Positions 9,951-19,194 of a DNA stretch of 64,000 nucleotides are shown in pieces; the stretch's first letter is position 1; each line of letters opens with the position of its first letter. This DNA is from Acidovorax sp. NB1 (GTDB lineage Bacteria > Pseudomonadota > Gammaproteobacteria > Burkholderiales > Burkholderiaceae_C): contig NZ_BJHU01000030.1 in the NCBI RefSeq assembly GCF_005405905.1, forward strand, positions 62,001-126,000, given 5' to 3'. The position numbers and the translations under genes are program-made. The notes beneath the pieces were generated by a model that had not been told where the DNA came from, made no database searches, and saw only the letters and a program-made list of their open reading frames with translations.

Positions 9951-10565
9951 TTATAGAGGGAAGCCCGCCGCGCGCAGCAGTTGTGCCGTCTCGTACATGG
10001 GCAGCCCCATGATGCCCGAATAACTGCCCGCCAGGTGCTCCACATAGGCAGCCGCCCGGCCCTGGATGCCATAGGCCCCGGCCTTGCCCAGCGGCTCGCC
10101 AGTAGCCACATAGGCATCGATCTGTGCGGGCGTCATGGCAGCAAAGGTCACGCGCGACACCGACAGCGCCGTGAGGCGTTTGGTACCCACCTGCAACGCC
10201 ACGGCCGTGAGCACGCGGTGCTCGTGGCCTGCCAGCTCGGCCAGCATGCGCGCGGCATGGGCTGCATCGTCGGGCTTGCCGTAGATGGTGCGGCCCAGGG
10301 CCACGGTGGTGTCGGAGCAAAGGATGGGCGCATCCGGCAGGCCACGGCGAGCACGGCGGGCCACGGCGGCATCCAGCTTGAGCGCCGTGACACGCTCGAC
10401 ATAGGCCGTGGGCGCTTCTCCGGGCAGCACCACCTCGATGGCCTCGGTGTCTTCGGCTTCATCGCACTCCACATTGGGCAGCAGCAAGTCATAGCGCACA
10501 CCCAGCTGTTCGAGCAGCTGACGACGGCGCGGGCTTTGGGAGGCGAGGTAGATGAAGTCTGGCAT
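9951..10565 (-). CDS. Maf family nucleoside triphosphate pyrophosphatase (YhdE-like)
   Basis: This 204-residue Maf protein shows the phosphate-binding [14 protein letters not shown] near the N terminus, the catalytic [11 protein letters not shown] and [16 protein letters not shown] C-terminal motif ([13 protein letters not shown]). Maf/YhdE enzymes hydrolyse dTTP/UTP and modified nucleotides to monophosphates and are linked to septum formation. It is followed 25 bases later by rng, the normal Burkholderiales order. Subgroup assignment (YhdE against YceF) is by overall likeness only. Confidence 0.9.
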   Translation of the reverse strand: MPDFIYLASQSPRRRQLLEQLGVRYDLLLPNVECDEAEDTEAIEVVLPGEAPTAYVERVTALKLDAAVARRARRGLPDAPILCSDTTVALGRTIYGKPDDAAHAARMLAELAGHEHRVLTAVALQVGTKRLTALSVSRVTFAAMTPAQIDAYVATGEPLGKAGAYGIQGRAAAYVEHLAGSYSGIMGLPMYETAQLLRAAGFPL

Positions 10566-10580
10566 GAACAGATTTTGAAT

Positions 10581-10635
10581 AAAAATCGGCCCCTGCGCCT
10601 GTCCATCAAGCGCCAGAAGCTATAAAAATAATAGC
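10581..10635 (+). repeat. TAGCTAT-type intergenic repeat, copy 1
   Basis: The stretch between rlmH and maf begins AAAAATCGGCCCCTGCGCC and ends AGCTATAAAAATAATAGC. It aligns by eye with the other eight copies listed in this window. It lies downstream of rlmH, in plus orientation against minus-strand genes. Confidence 0.7.
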
Positions 10636-10667
10636 ATTGGGAAGCAGCACAACCACCCTGCCCCGCA

Positions 10668-11135
10668 TCATTCGCGGTGGTAAGGATGCCCGGCATTCAC
10701 CGACCAGGCCCGGTACAGCTGCTCGATGAGCAACACGCGCACCATGGCATGGGGCAGGGTCAGGTCCGACAGGCGGATACGCTCATGTGCAGCCTGGCGA
10801 AAGGCAGGGTCCAGCCCGTCGGGGCCGCCAATCACCAGCGCCACATCGTCGCCCCCCAGCTGCCAGCCCTTGAGGCGTTCGGCAAGGGCCTTGGTGGTGA
10901 GGTTGGTGCCCCGCTCGTCCAAAGCGACCACGCGCGTGCCACGCGGGATGGCCGCTTCGATGCGCTCACGCTCGGCCGAGTACAGCGTCTCCAGGGTCTT
11001 GGAGCCACGTGGCTCGGTCTTGACGGCCTTGAGTTCGACCTTGAGTTCGGGCGGAAAACGTTTGGCGTAGTCGTCATAAGCCGTTTGTGCCCAGTCGGGC
11101 ACCCGCTGCCCGACCGCCACGATAAGCAGCTTCAT
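10668..11135 (-). CDS. rlmH: RlmH, 23S rRNA (pseudouridine1915-N3)-methyltransferase
   Basis: This 155-residue SPOUT methyltransferase methylates pseudouridine 1915 of 23S rRNA on 70S ribosomes using S-adenosylmethionine. The knot region [11 protein letters not shown] and the C-terminal [12 protein letters not shown] followed by HPYHRE are characteristic. Its length equals that of the E. coli enzyme. It sits between rsfS and maf, as in many betaproteobacteria, and repeat copy 1 separates it from maf. Confidence 0.96.
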   Translation of the reverse strand: MKLLIVAVGQRVPDWAQTAYDDYAKRFPPELKVELKAVKTEPRGSKTLETLYSAERERIEAAIPRGTRVVALDERGTNLTTKALAERLKGWQLGGDDVALVIGGPDGLDPAFRQAAHERIRLSDLTLPHAMVRVLLIEQLYRAWSVNAGHPYHRE

Positions 11136-11202
11136 GGATCAACCTGGATGCGTGGGGGATGGTTGCCGCAGCGCACCCGCCTGGGCGCTCTGCGGACGCG
11201 TA

Positions 11203-12075
11203 TCAACCCTTGCGGGCCGGGGCCTTCTTGGCAACAGGCTTAGCAGCGGGCTTGGCCGCCGCCTTGCTTGCCGGAGCGGAAGCAGGCTTGGCTGCTGCGC
11301 GTGCGGGGGCCTTGGCAGCAGGTGACGACTTCTTGGCTGCGGGCTTCTTGGCGCCCACGGGCTTGACCACCACCGTCTTGACAGGCGTCTTGGTCGCTGC
11401 AGGCTTCTTGGCAGCCACCATACCGGTGGTTTTGGCTGCAGTCTTGGCGGGTGCCGCTTTGGCCATTGTTTTTGCCGCTGGCTTGGGTGCTGCTTTGACT
11501 GGCGTTTTGGCGGCAGTCTTCGCAGCCGTCTTGGCGACGGCCTTGACCGTGGCCTTGCCCGAACGGGCGGCTACCGTGGGAGCTGCGGTCTTTTTGGCGG
11601 GCGCCTTGGCAGAAGCCTTCGCGCCGGATTTGGCAGCCTTCTGGGCCGACTTCTTCTCGGCCAGCTCGGTGGCGGCGCTGGACTGGGGCTTGGCAGCACC
11701 CAGCTTCAGGCGCACAGGGGTGTCGCCCCACAGCTCTTCCAGACGGTAGTACTGGCGGATGGCAGGCTGCATGATGTGCGCCACGGCCGCGCCGCAGTCC
11801 ACGATGATCCATTCACCGTTGTCTTCGCCTTCGATGCGGGGCTTGGAGAAGCCCGCTTCCTTGACCGCATCGCGCACGCTGGCGGCCAGGGCCTTGGTCT
11901 GGCGGTTGGAGGTGCCCGATGCCACGATCACCCGTTCAAACAGCGGCGAGAGATGCTCGGTGTTGAAGACCTGGATGTCTTGCGCCTTGACGTCTTCCAG
12001 GCCATCGACGATGGCACGCTGGAGTTTGGTAACGTCTTTTTTGGCGGCGGTTTCCGATTTGGTGGAGGTGGTCAT
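11203..12075 (-). CDS. rsfS: Ribosomal silencing factor RsfS with a long Ala/Lys/Pro-rich tail
   Basis: Residues 16 to about 125 form a normal RsfS domain (QRAIVDGLEDVKAQDIQVF, GEDNGEWIIVDCG, YRLEELWGD), which binds L14 (uL14) and blocks subunit joining in starvation. The remaining ~160 residues are low-complexity repeats of the AAKT/PAAK/KKPA kind, like histone H1 or PhaF tails, ending KKAPARKG. E. coli RsfS is about 105 residues, so the tail more than doubles it. The frame is intact throughout. The tail could bind rRNA or DNA; that part is inference. nadD does not precede it. Confidence 0.93.
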   Translation of the reverse strand: MTTSTKSETAAKKDVTKLQRAIVDGLEDVKAQDIQVFNTEHLSPLFERVIVASGTSNRQTKALAASVRDAVKEAGFSKPRIEGEDNGEWIIVDCGAAVAHIMQPAIRQYYRLEELWGDTPVRLKLGAAKPQSSAATELAEKKSAQKAAKSGAKASAKAPAKKTAAPTVAARSGKATVKAVAKTAAKTAAKTPVKAAPKPAAKTMAKAAPAKTAAKTTGMVAAKKPAATKTPVKTVVVKPVGAKKPAAKKSSPAAKAPARAAAKPASAPASKAAAKPAAKPVAKKAPARKG

Positions 12076-12205
12076 CAGGCGGTGGTTAGAGAGGGAATGG
12101 AATCAATATAGCGCGCAACATGGCGTGCAACCAATAGGGCTGCGCCTTGGATATTGCGTGTTGTTGCGCGGGTGTTGCACCCTGGCGCAGCATCGGTTTG
12201 GGGTG

Positions 12206-12260
12206 TTTTTGGCCTCTTGCGCCTGTGTAAAAAGCGCGGACAGCTATTGAAATTATAGCT
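12206..12260 (+). repeat. TAGCTAT-type intergenic repeat, copy 2
   Basis: It starts TTTTTGGCCTCTTGCGCCTG and ends with CAGCTATTGAAATTATAGCT. It fills part of the 203-base gap between hemF and rsfS, where nadD is normally found. Nothing else recognisable lies in that gap. Confidence 0.65.
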
Positions 12261-12278
12261 TTTGCGCTTTTTACCCCG

Positions 12279-13250
12279 TCAGGGCGCTGTCGCAGCCCCG
12301 CTGTCCAGCCAGTCGCGGCGCACCAGAAAACGCTGCAGCAATGCGGCCTCGGCCGAATCGGCAGCGTCAGCGCGCTGGTACGACCAAGACACCAGCGGTG
12401 GCATCGACAGCAGGATGGACTCGGTGCGACCACCCGACTGCAGGCCGAAGTGCGTACCCCGGTCCCAGACCAGGTTGAACTCGACATAGCGGCCCCGGCG
12501 GTAGAGCTGGAAGTCGCGCTCGCGCTCGCCATGGGGCATGCCCTGGCGTTTCTCGACGATGGGCAGGTAGGCGCTCAGGAAAGCGTCGCCCACCGACTGG
12601 GTCATCGCCAGGCTCTGCTCAAAGCCCAGCTCCGAGAAGTCGTCATAGAACACACCACCCACGCCGCGCTGTTCGCTGCGGTGCTTCAGGTAAAAGTATT
12701 CATCGCACCATTGTTTGAAGCGCGGGTACTTGTCATCGCCAAACGGCTCCAGCGCGTCGCGGCAGGTGCGGTGAAAGTGCACTGCGTCTTCTTCAAACCC
12801 GTAGTAAGGCGTGAGGTCCATGCCACCGCCAAACCAGCAGGTGGGCGCCTGGCCGGGGTGACCGGCGGCGATCATGCGCACGTTCATGTGCACCGTGGGC
12901 ACATACGGGTTGCGCGGGTGGAACACCAGCGAAACGCCCATGGCCTCGAAGGGCGCCCCCGCCAACTCGGGCCGGTGCTGCGTGGCCGAGGGCGGCAGCT
13001 GCGGGCCGCGCACATGGCTGAAGCCGCACCCGGCGCGCTCGAACACCCGGCCGTTTTCGAGGATCTTGGTGATGCCATCGCCTTGCAGCGGCTCACCCGG
13101 CGGCTTGCTCCAGGCGTCGGCCAGAAAGCGGGCACCGCCCTCGCCTTCGACAGCTTCGAGCGCATCGGTGATGCGGGACTGCAGGCCCTGCAGGTAGCCA
13201 CGCACACGGGCCACCGTGTCGGCTGCGTTCAGGCTTTGCGCGTCTGCCAT
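12279..13250 (-). CDS. hemF: HemF, oxygen-dependent coproporphyrinogen III oxidase
   Basis: This 323-residue enzyme performs oxidative decarboxylation of coproporphyrinogen III to protoporphyrinogen IX in haem synthesis. Family stretches seen are [67 protein letters not shown] and the C-terminal [15 protein letters not shown]. The length is normal. Its ATG shares one base with the purD stop (TGATG), so purD and hemF are translationally coupled. Confidence 0.97.
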   Translation of the reverse strand: MADAQSLNAADTVARVRGYLQGLQSRITDALEAVEGEGGARFLADAWSKPPGEPLQGDGITKILENGRVFERAGCGFSHVRGPQLPPSATQHRPELAGAPFEAMGVSLVFHPRNPYVPTVHMNVRMIAAGHPGQAPTCWFGGGMDLTPYYGFEEDAVHFHRTCRDALEPFGDDKYPRFKQWCDEYFYLKHRSEQRGVGGVFYDDFSELGFEQSLAMTQSVGDAFLSAYLPIVEKRQGMPHGERERDFQLYRRGRYVEFNLVWDRGTHFGLQSGGRTESILLSMPPLVSWSYQRADAADSAEAALLQRFLVRRDWLDSGAATAP

Positions 13251-14530
13251 CAGCTTTTCAGGGCACGGAAGCCGATGTCACGACGGTACTGCGCGCCATC
13301 GAACTGGATGCCACGCGCCACGTCGTACGCACGTTGCTGCGCTTGCTTGACGCTGTCGGCCAGCACGGTGACGCACAGCACCCGGCCGCCCGTCACGCTG
13401 ACCACGCCGTCCTTGAGCTGCGTGCCCGCGTGGAACACCACGGCATCGTCCGCCTCAGCAGGCAGGCCGGTGATGGGGTCACCTTTGCGCGGAGCCTCGG
13501 GGTAACCGTGGGCGGCCATCACCACGCCCAACGCGGTGCGACGGTCCCATTGCAGTTCCATCTGGTCGAGCTTGCCGTCGGCCGCAGCGCCCATCACATC
13601 ACTGAAATCGCTTTTCAGGCGCATCAGGATGGGCTGGGTTTCGGGGTCACCCATGCGGCAGTTGAATTCGAGCGTCTTGGGATGGCCCTTCGCGTCGATC
13701 ATCAGCCCGGCGTACAGGAAGCCGGTGTAAGGAATGCCGTCCTTTTCCATGCCACGGATGGTGGGCAGGATGATCTCGCGCATGGCACGGGCGTGCACGT
13801 CGGCCGTGACCACGGGTGCGGGCGAGTAGGCGCCCATGCCACCGGTGTTGGGGCCTTCGTCGCCGTCCTTCAGGCGCTTGTGGTCCTGGCTGGTGGCCAG
13901 GGCCAGCACGTTCTTGCCATCGCACAGCACGATGAAACTGGCTTCTTCACCTTCGAGGAATTCCTCAATCACGACCCGCGCGCCGCCTTCGTTGTGCGTC
14001 ACGCCGTATTTGTTGTCCACCAGCATGAAGTCCACGGCGTCGTGGGCCTCTTGCAGCGTCATCGCCACCACCACGCCCTTGCCCGCAGCCAGGCCGTCGG
14101 CCTTGATGACGATGGGCGCGCCCAAACGGTCCACAAAGGCGTGGGCCGCAGCCGGGTCGGTGAAGGTGTCGTAGTCGGCCGTGGGGATGCCATGGCGGCG
14201 CATGAAGGCCTTGGAAAACGCCTTGGAGCTTTCGAGCTGGGCCGCAGCCTTGGTGGGACCGAAAATGCGCAGGCCATGGGCACGGAACTCATCGACCACA
14301 CCGGCCGCCAGGGGGGCCTCAGGGCCCACCACGGTCAGAGCGATCTTCTCGGCCTGGGCCCAGGTACGCAGTTCGCGCACGTCAGAGATCGCCACGTTTT
14401 CGAGCTTGGGGTTCAAGGCCGTGCCACCGTTGCCGGGTGCCACAAACACCTTGGTCACCTTGGGGGACTGGCTCAGTTTCCACGCCATCGCGTGTTCACG
14501 GCCGCCGCCACCAATCACAAGTACTTTCAT
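13250..14530 (-). CDS. purD: PurD, phosphoribosylamine-glycine ligase
   Basis: This 426-residue ATP-grasp enzyme makes glycinamide ribonucleotide, the second step of de novo purine synthesis. It opens with [19 protein letters not shown], has the [29 protein letters not shown] and [13 protein letters not shown] motifs, and [15 protein letters not shown] for metal and ATP binding. The family length of about 425 residues is kept. It is the first gene of a purD-hemF unit. Confidence 0.97.
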   Translation of the reverse strand: MKVLVIGGGGREHAMAWKLSQSPKVTKVFVAPGNGGTALNPKLENVAISDVRELRTWAQAEKIALTVVGPEAPLAAGVVDEFRAHGLRIFGPTKAAAQLESSKAFSKAFMRRHGIPTADYDTFTDPAAAHAFVDRLGAPIVIKADGLAAGKGVVVAMTLQEAHDAVDFMLVDNKYGVTHNEGGARVVIEEFLEGEEASFIVLCDGKNVLALATSQDHKRLKDGDEGPNTGGMGAYSPAPVVTADVHARAMREIILPTIRGMEKDGIPYTGFLYAGLMIDAKGHPKTLEFNCRMGDPETQPILMRLKSDFSDVMGAAADGKLDQMELQWDRRTALGVVMAAHGYPEAPRKGDPITGLPAEADDAVVFHAGTQLKDGVVSVTGGRVLCVTVLADSVKQAQQRAYDVARGIQFDGAQYRRDIGFRALKS

Positions 14531-14644
14531 AGGAACCTTTGGTGAACCCGGCCCACAGCGCTGCGCTGCTGGGTGGGGTTCGGGGGAATATCAGTCGGAA
14601 AACAGGTCAGGGCAAGAAAAAAGCGGTGATCTACGGGTGCAAAG

Positions 14645-15364
14645 TCACAGCGCCGCGTTGTGGTAGACCTCCTGGGTGTCGTCCAGGTCTTCCAGTACGT
14701 CCAGCAGCTTTTGCATCTTGGCGGCGTCTTCGCCGGTCAGCTCGATCGTGTTTTCGGGCCGCATGGTCACACCTGCCACCTCGGCCGTCAGGCCTGCGGC
14801 CTCCAGTGCGTTCTTCACGGCCTCAAAGTCTGCTGGGGCAGTCAGCACCTCTACGGCGCCGTCTTCGTCGGTCACCACGTCTTCGGCGCCCGCCTCCAGC
14901 GCCACTTCCATCACCTTGTCTTCGTTGGTGCCGGGGGCAAAAATCAGCTGGCCACAGTGCTTGAACTGGAACACCACCGAGCCTTCGGTACCCATGTTGC
15001 CGCCGTGTTTGCTGAACGCATGGCGAACTTCGGCCACGGTGCGCACCCGGTTGTCGGTCATGGTGTCGATCATGATGGCCGCACCACCAATGCCATAGCC
15101 TTCGTAGCGGATTTCTTCGTAGGTCAGGCCTTCGGCATTGCCCGTGGCCTTGTCGATGTTGTATTTGATGCGGTCGGCGGGCATGTTGGCCGCCTTGGCC
15201 TTGTCCACCGCCAGGCGCAGGCGGGGGTTGGCAGACAGATCACCGCCACCCGCACGGGCAGCCACGGTGATTTCGCGAATGATGCGGGTCCAGATCTTGC
15301 CGCGTTTTTCATCCTGCCGCCCTTTGCGGTGCTGGATATTCGCCCATTTGCTGTGTCCTGCCAC
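14645..15364 (-). CDS. yebC: YebC/PmpR family protein (YebC type)
   Basis: This 239-residue protein begins [21 protein letters not shown], the hallmark of YebC, and continues [19 protein letters not shown] and [19 protein letters not shown]. The family is described both as DNA-binding regulators and as ribosome-associated factors that help synthesis of proline-rich or otherwise stalling sequences. The start is a GTG at 15364 with AAGGA 7 bases upstream; an ATG start is not available at that place. A paralogue, YeeN, is at 39930-40643. Confidence 0.94.
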   Translation of the reverse strand: MAGHSKWANIQHRKGRQDEKRGKIWTRIIREITVAARAGGGDLSANPRLRLAVDKAKAANMPADRIKYNIDKATGNAEGLTYEEIRYEGYGIGGAAIMIDTMTDNRVRTVAEVRHAFSKHGGNMGTEGSVVFQFKHCGQLIFAPGTNEDKVMEVALEAGAEDVVTDEDGAVEVLTAPADFEAVKNALEAAGLTAEVAGVTMRPENTIELTGEDAAKMQKLLDVLEDLDDTQEVYHNAAL

Positions 15365-15443
15365 GAGAAGTCCTTTTGTATTGATTTAATCTAGCTGGCG
15401 GATTTTACTTTTTGCCGAACCTGTACCCCCGAGGAAACCCGAA

Positions 15444-16991
15444 ATGGCCGAACCCCTGCTGATTGCCAAGCACGACACCACCGAATGCCACCTGCTTCCC
15501 GGCCTGGCCAACCGCCACGGGCTCATCACCGGGGCCACCGGCACAGGCAAGACCGTGACGCTGCAGACCCTGGCCGAAAACTTCTCGCGCATTGGCGTGC
15601 CGGTGTTCATGGCCGACGTAAAGGGTGACCTCACCGGCGCCAGCCAGCCGGGCAAGATTGGCGACAAACTGGCTGGCGTGCTCAAGGAACGCGGCCTGGA
15701 GCTGCCCACACCCCTGGCCTGCCCCACCACGCTGTGGGACGTGTTTGGCGAACAGGGCCACCCGGTGCGCGCCACGGTGTCGGACATGGGCCCGCTGCTG
15801 CTGGGCCGCATGCTCAATCTGAACGAGACGCAGCTGGGCGTGCTCAACCTGGTCTTCAAGATTGCGGACGACAACGGCCTCTTGCTGTTGGACCTGAAGG
15901 ATCTGCGCGCCATGCTCACCTTCGTGGGCGACAACGCCAAGGAGTTCACGACCGAATACGGCAACGTGAGCGCAGCCAGCGTGGGCGCCATCCAGCGCGG
16001 CCTGCTGCAGATCGAGCAACAAGGCGGCAGCGAGTTTTTTGGTGAGCCCATGCTCAACATCCAGGACTTCATGCAGACGGTGGACGGCCATGGGGTGGTC
16101 AACATCCTGGCGGCCGACAAGCTCATGAATTCGCCGCGCCTGTATGCAACCTTCCTGTTGTGGATGCTGTCGGAGCTGTTCGAGCAACTGCCCGAAATCG
16201 GCGACCCCGACCAGCCCAAACTGGTGTTCTTCTTCGACGAGGCGCACCTGTTGTTCAACGAAGCGCCCAAGGTGCTCATCGAGCGCATCGAGCTGGTGGT
16301 GCGCCTGGTGCGCTCCAAGGGCGTGGGCGTGTACTTCGTCACGCAGAACCCGCTCGACATCCCCGACAGCGTGCTGGCCCAGCTGGGCAACCGCGTGCAG
16401 CACGCGCTGCGCGCCTTCACCCCGCGCGACCAGAAGGCGGTGAAGGCCACGGCCACCACCATGCGGCAAAAGCCGGGCCTGGACATTGAAACCGCCATCA
16501 CCGAGCTGGCCGTGGGCGAGGCGCTGGTGAGTTTTCTGGACGCCAAGGGCCGCCCCAGCATCACAGAACGCGTGTTCGTGCTGCCCCCGGGCAGCCAGCT
16601 CGGCCCCATCACCCCGCAGCAGCGCCAGGCGCTGATGGCCAGTTCGCTGGTGGCGGGTGTGTACGAAACCACCGTGGACCGCGAATCCGCCTATGAAAAG
16701 CTCAAGGGCCGCGCCGAAAACGCACCGCCCGCACCCGCGGGCACGCCTGCCAGCCGCACAACAGGCGGAGCCAGCCCCATCGGCACGGCGCCAGGCGGAG
16801 CCCAGCCGCAGGAGAGCAGCTTCCTCAACGACCTGCTCTTTGGCACCACCGGCCCGCGCGGCGGGCGCAAGGACGGGCTGGTGCAGACCATGGCCAAGTC
16901 GGCCGTGCGCACGGTGGGCACCAACGTGGGCAAGGAGATCCTGCGCGGCGTGTTGGGCGGCATCTTCGGCGGCGGCAGCAAGCGCCGCTGA
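15444..16991 (+). CDS. HerA-like ATPase of the YjgR/DUF853 family
   Basis: This 515-residue P-loop ATPase has Walker A GATGTGKT at residues 30-37, Walker [13 protein letters not shown] near residue 255 and a [21 protein letters not shown] sensor region. It ends with a Gly/Arg-rich tail ([11 protein letters not shown]). It matches the YjgR/DUF853 branch of HerA-FtsK ATPases, whose cell role is not settled. It is divergent from yebC, with 79 bases between starts. GAGGAA stands before the ATG. There is no NurA-like nuclease next to it, which argues against a classical HerA-NurA end-resection pair. Confidence 0.9.
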   Translation: MAEPLLIAKHDTTECHLLPGLANRHGLITGATGTGKTVTLQTLAENFSRIGVPVFMADVKGDLTGASQPGKIGDKLAGVLKERGLELPTPLACPTTLWDVFGEQGHPVRATVSDMGPLLLGRMLNLNETQLGVLNLVFKIADDNGLLLLDLKDLRAMLTFVGDNAKEFTTEYGNVSAASVGAIQRGLLQIEQQGGSEFFGEPMLNIQDFMQTVDGHGVVNILAADKLMNSPRLYATFLLWMLSELFEQLPEIGDPDQPKLVFFFDEAHLLFNEAPKVLIERIELVVRLVRSKGVGVYFVTQNPLDIPDSVLAQLGNRVQHALRAFTPRDQKAVKATATTMRQKPGLDIETAITELAVGEALVSFLDAKGRPSITERVFVLPPGSQLGPITPQQRQALMASSLVAGVYETTVDRESAYEKLKGRAENAPPAPAGTPASRTTGGASPIGTAPGGAQPQESSFLNDLLFGTTGPRGGRKDGLVQTMAKSAVRTVGTNVGKEILRGVLGGIFGGGSKRR

Positions 16992-17163
16992 AGGGAGAAG
17001 GGGCGGCGCGACGGGGCCCTGCAGCCCCCGCCCGTTGCCGCCCCAACCCTCCCCAGGTGTGGTGGCCTTGTGACAGGCTGGCGACAATGCCATGCGTTTG
17101 TCACGATTCGGTCACATTGCGGCCGTGCAATGGCCAAAACACACAACAACAAGGAGGGACACA

Positions 17164-17982
17164 ATGCAACGCGTAGAACACGCCCTGGTGCGCTGGGGCA
17201 ACAAGGTGGTCCAGGCGGCCATCATTTTGTGGGTGCTGGCTTTCATCGGGGTGTTTGCCGGGGTGTGGAAGCTCCGATGGATCTGGCTGCTATATGTGTT
17301 TGCCACGGTGCTGGTCACAGTGATCCTCATCCGCTGGACCACCGCCGTGCGCGAGCGCTACATCCGCGAAGCCCCCCTGCCCCGCTTTCTGCAGCGCAAG
17401 CTGCGCGAGACCTACCCCCACCTCAGCCCCCGCGACTGCGACCTGGTTGAACGGGGCCTGCGCCAGTTCTTTATGGCCTGTCTGCGCAGCAACAAGGACT
17501 TTGTGGCCATGCCATCGAAGGCCGTCGATGCGCTGTGGCATGAGTTCATCCTGCACACGCAGGCCTACAAGCTGTGGTGCCACAACGCCCTGGGCTTCTT
17601 TCTGCACCACACCCCGGCCGAGGCCCTGGGCAAAAAGGCCCGCCACAACGACGGCCTGCGCCGCTGCTGGTACTGGGTGTGCAAAGAGGAATCCATCGAC
17701 CCCAAGGCCCCCAGCCGCCTGCCCCTGCTGTTTGCGCTGGATGCCAAGTTCGCCATTGCCGGGGGCTTCACCTACGTGCCAAACTGCGCCGACATCGCCC
17801 ACAAAAGCGATGCGGGCGGCAGCGGCGGCGACAGCTACTGTGGCACCAGCTTTTCGGACGGCAGCTACAGCGGCAGCGCAGGCGACTTTGGCGGCGCCGA
17901 AAGCTCGGATGGTGGTGGCGGGGATGGAGGGGATGGCGGGGGAGATGGCGGTGGTGGCTGCGGCGGTGGGGGCGGAGACTGA
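17164..17982 (+). CDS. Membrane protein with glycine-rich (GRDP-like) C terminus
   Basis: This 272-residue protein has two hydrophobic segments (about residues 18-60), a cytoplasmic-type middle with the pattern AVDALWHEFILHTQAYKLWC and GFFLHHTP, and a Cys/Gly/Ser/Asp-rich tail ending in a long GGG run. The WHxFILHTxxYxxxC pattern is shared by proteins annotated as glycine-rich domain-containing. Function is unknown. The ATG at 17164 has AAGGAGGG 5 bases before it; upstream codons in frame are not needed. The low-complexity tail is in frame and not broken. Confidence 0.75.
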   Translation: MQRVEHALVRWGNKVVQAAIILWVLAFIGVFAGVWKLRWIWLLYVFATVLVTVILIRWTTAVRERYIREAPLPRFLQRKLRETYPHLSPRDCDLVERGLRQFFMACLRSNKDFVAMPSKAVDALWHEFILHTQAYKLWCHNALGFFLHHTPAEALGKKARHNDGLRRCWYWVCKEESIDPKAPSRLPLLFALDAKFAIAGGFTYVPNCADIAHKSDAGGSGGDSYCGTSFSDGSYSGSAGDFGGAESSDGGGGDGGDGGGDGGGGCGGGGGD

Positions 17983-18004
17983 CCCGCCCACCCATGATTG
18001 CTCC

Positions 18005-18052
18005 GTTTTTTATAGCAACAAACCAATACAGACAGGCGGAGAAGGCCAAAAA
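18005..18052 (-). repeat. TAGCTAT-type intergenic repeat, copy 3 (only reversed copy)
   Basis: On the minus strand it reads TTTTTGGCCTTCTCCGCCTG and later GTTGCTATAAAAAACGG. It resembles copies 2 and 9 most in its first half, and its second half is degenerate. It lies between the glycine-rich membrane protein and the dienoyl-CoA isomerase gene. Confidence 0.5.
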
Positions 18053-18111
18053 GAACCCAAGTCACCCAGGCGACGACCCGCCAGCGGCCAGCGGGTCTAC
18101 AGTGACGGCCC

Positions 18112-18957
18112 ATGAACACCACCCTCACCTGCTTCTCCCTCAGCATCACCAACCATGTGGCCCACCTGGTGCTGAACCGCCCCGAGGCCATGAACACCAT
18201 GCACCCCACCTTCTGGCGCGAGCTGGACGAGGTGCTGGCCCAGCTGAACAAAAGCGGTGAGGCGCGTGCGCTGGTCGTCAGCAGCACCGGCAAACATTTC
18301 AGCGCGGGCATGGCGCTCGAAACCTTTGGCGGCGCCATCACCATGGACGACCAGAGCCCCGAAGGCCGCGCCGCCATCTTTGACCTGCTCACCGACATGC
18401 AGGCCACCTTCACCCGCATCGAAAGCCTGCGCATCCCCGTGATCATGGCCATCCAGGGCGGCTGCATCGGCGGCGCGGTGGACATGGTGACCACAGCCTG
18501 CGTGCGCTACGCCACGGCCGACGCGTTCTTCTGCATCCAGGAAATCAACATCGGCATGGTGGCCGATGTGGGCACGCTGCAGCGCCTGCCCAAGCTCATC
18601 CCGCTGGGCGTGGTGAAAGAGCTGGCCTACACCGGCCGCCGCCTGAGCGCCGCCAAGGCCCTGGGCCACGGGCTGGTCAACGAGGTGTTCGACACCCACG
18701 AGGCCATGGTCGCCGCCGCGCTGCAGTGCGCGCAGGAGATCGCCACCAAGCCCCCCGTCGCCATCTGGGGCACCAAGCAGGCCGTGAACTACGCGCGCGA
18801 CCACAGCGTGGAAGACAGCCTGCGCCAGATGGGATGGCTGCAGGGCGCCATCTGGAGCAACCGGCACGTGATGGAGGCCGTCACGGCCATGAAGCAAAAA
18901 CGGGCGGGTGAGTTCCCTTCGCTCACGCCGCTGATCCGGTTCAACGACCTGGGCTGA
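18112..18957 (+). CDS. Enoyl-CoA hydratase/isomerase, dienoyl-CoA isomerase-like
   Basis: This 281-residue crotonase-fold protein shows the oxyanion-hole region (HFSAGMALE; IQGGCIGGAVDM). The three acidic residues used by delta3,5-delta2,4-dienoyl-CoA isomerase (ECH1) are present as Asp124 (GGAVDM), Glu144 and Asp152 in EINIGMVADVGTLQRLPK, which follows the mammalian ECH1 motif closely. It should therefore act in beta-oxidation of unsaturated fatty acids with odd-position double bonds rather than as a plain hydratase. This is established for ECH1 and inferred here. It is a single gene followed by a strong terminator. Confidence 0.85.
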   Translation: MNTTLTCFSLSITNHVAHLVLNRPEAMNTMHPTFWRELDEVLAQLNKSGEARALVVSSTGKHFSAGMALETFGGAITMDDQSPEGRAAIFDLLTDMQATFTRIESLRIPVIMAIQGGCIGGAVDMVTTACVRYATADAFFCIQEINIGMVADVGTLQRLPKLIPLGVVKELAYTGRRLSAAKALGHGLVNEVFDTHEAMVAAALQCAQEIATKPPVAIWGTKQAVNYARDHSVEDSLRQMGWLQGAIWSNRHVMEAVTAMKQKRAGEFPSLTPLIRFNDLG

Positions 18958-19077
18958 CGAAACAGGGGGGCCGGCGCAAAGACAGCCCACGGACCACCGA
19001 TCGCCCCGTCTCCTGGAGGCCGGGGGCAAGGCAGAGGAAGATACTGAAACTGAAACGCCTCGCTCACTACCAAATTC

Positions 19078-19120
19078 ATAGCTGCCAGCGCTTACCCATC
19101 AGGCGCTGGCAGCTATTTTT
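19078..19120 (+). terminator. Strong hairpin terminator carrying a TAGCTAT-type repeat (copy 4)
   Basis: Perfect 14-base arms ATAGCTGCCAGCGC (19078-19091) and GCGCTGGCAGCTAT (19103-19116) are separated by 11 bases and followed by TTTTT. It ends the isomerase transcript and may work in both directions. Its GCGCTTACCCATCAGGCGC and AGCTAT parts align with repeat copy 1 in the same orientation, so the terminator seems to be a member of the dispersed family. Confidence 0.8.
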
Positions 19121-19194
19121 ATGCCCGAATTGGACCCATAGGGCTATCATGTGGCAACCCGGGGCGGCCCATGCCCCGCAGCGAGGACGCCACC

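Noticed and set aside
8462-10012. A 516-codon open frame antisense to rng
   Set aside because: It is the mirror of an RNase G gene with full motifs; the product has no recognisable domain. Long antisense frames are common at this G+C.
8435-10117. A 560-codon version of RNase G
   Set aside because: The upstream 64 codons overlap maf and lack family likeness; the family N terminus begins at 9925.
11215-11640. Short repeated units that look like a tandem or CRISPR-like array
   Set aside because: They are in-frame Ala/Lys codon repeats of the RsfS tail, with irregular spacing and no spacers.
17880-17982. Tandem GGT/GGC repeat
   Set aside because: It encodes the glycine-rich end of the membrane protein in frame.
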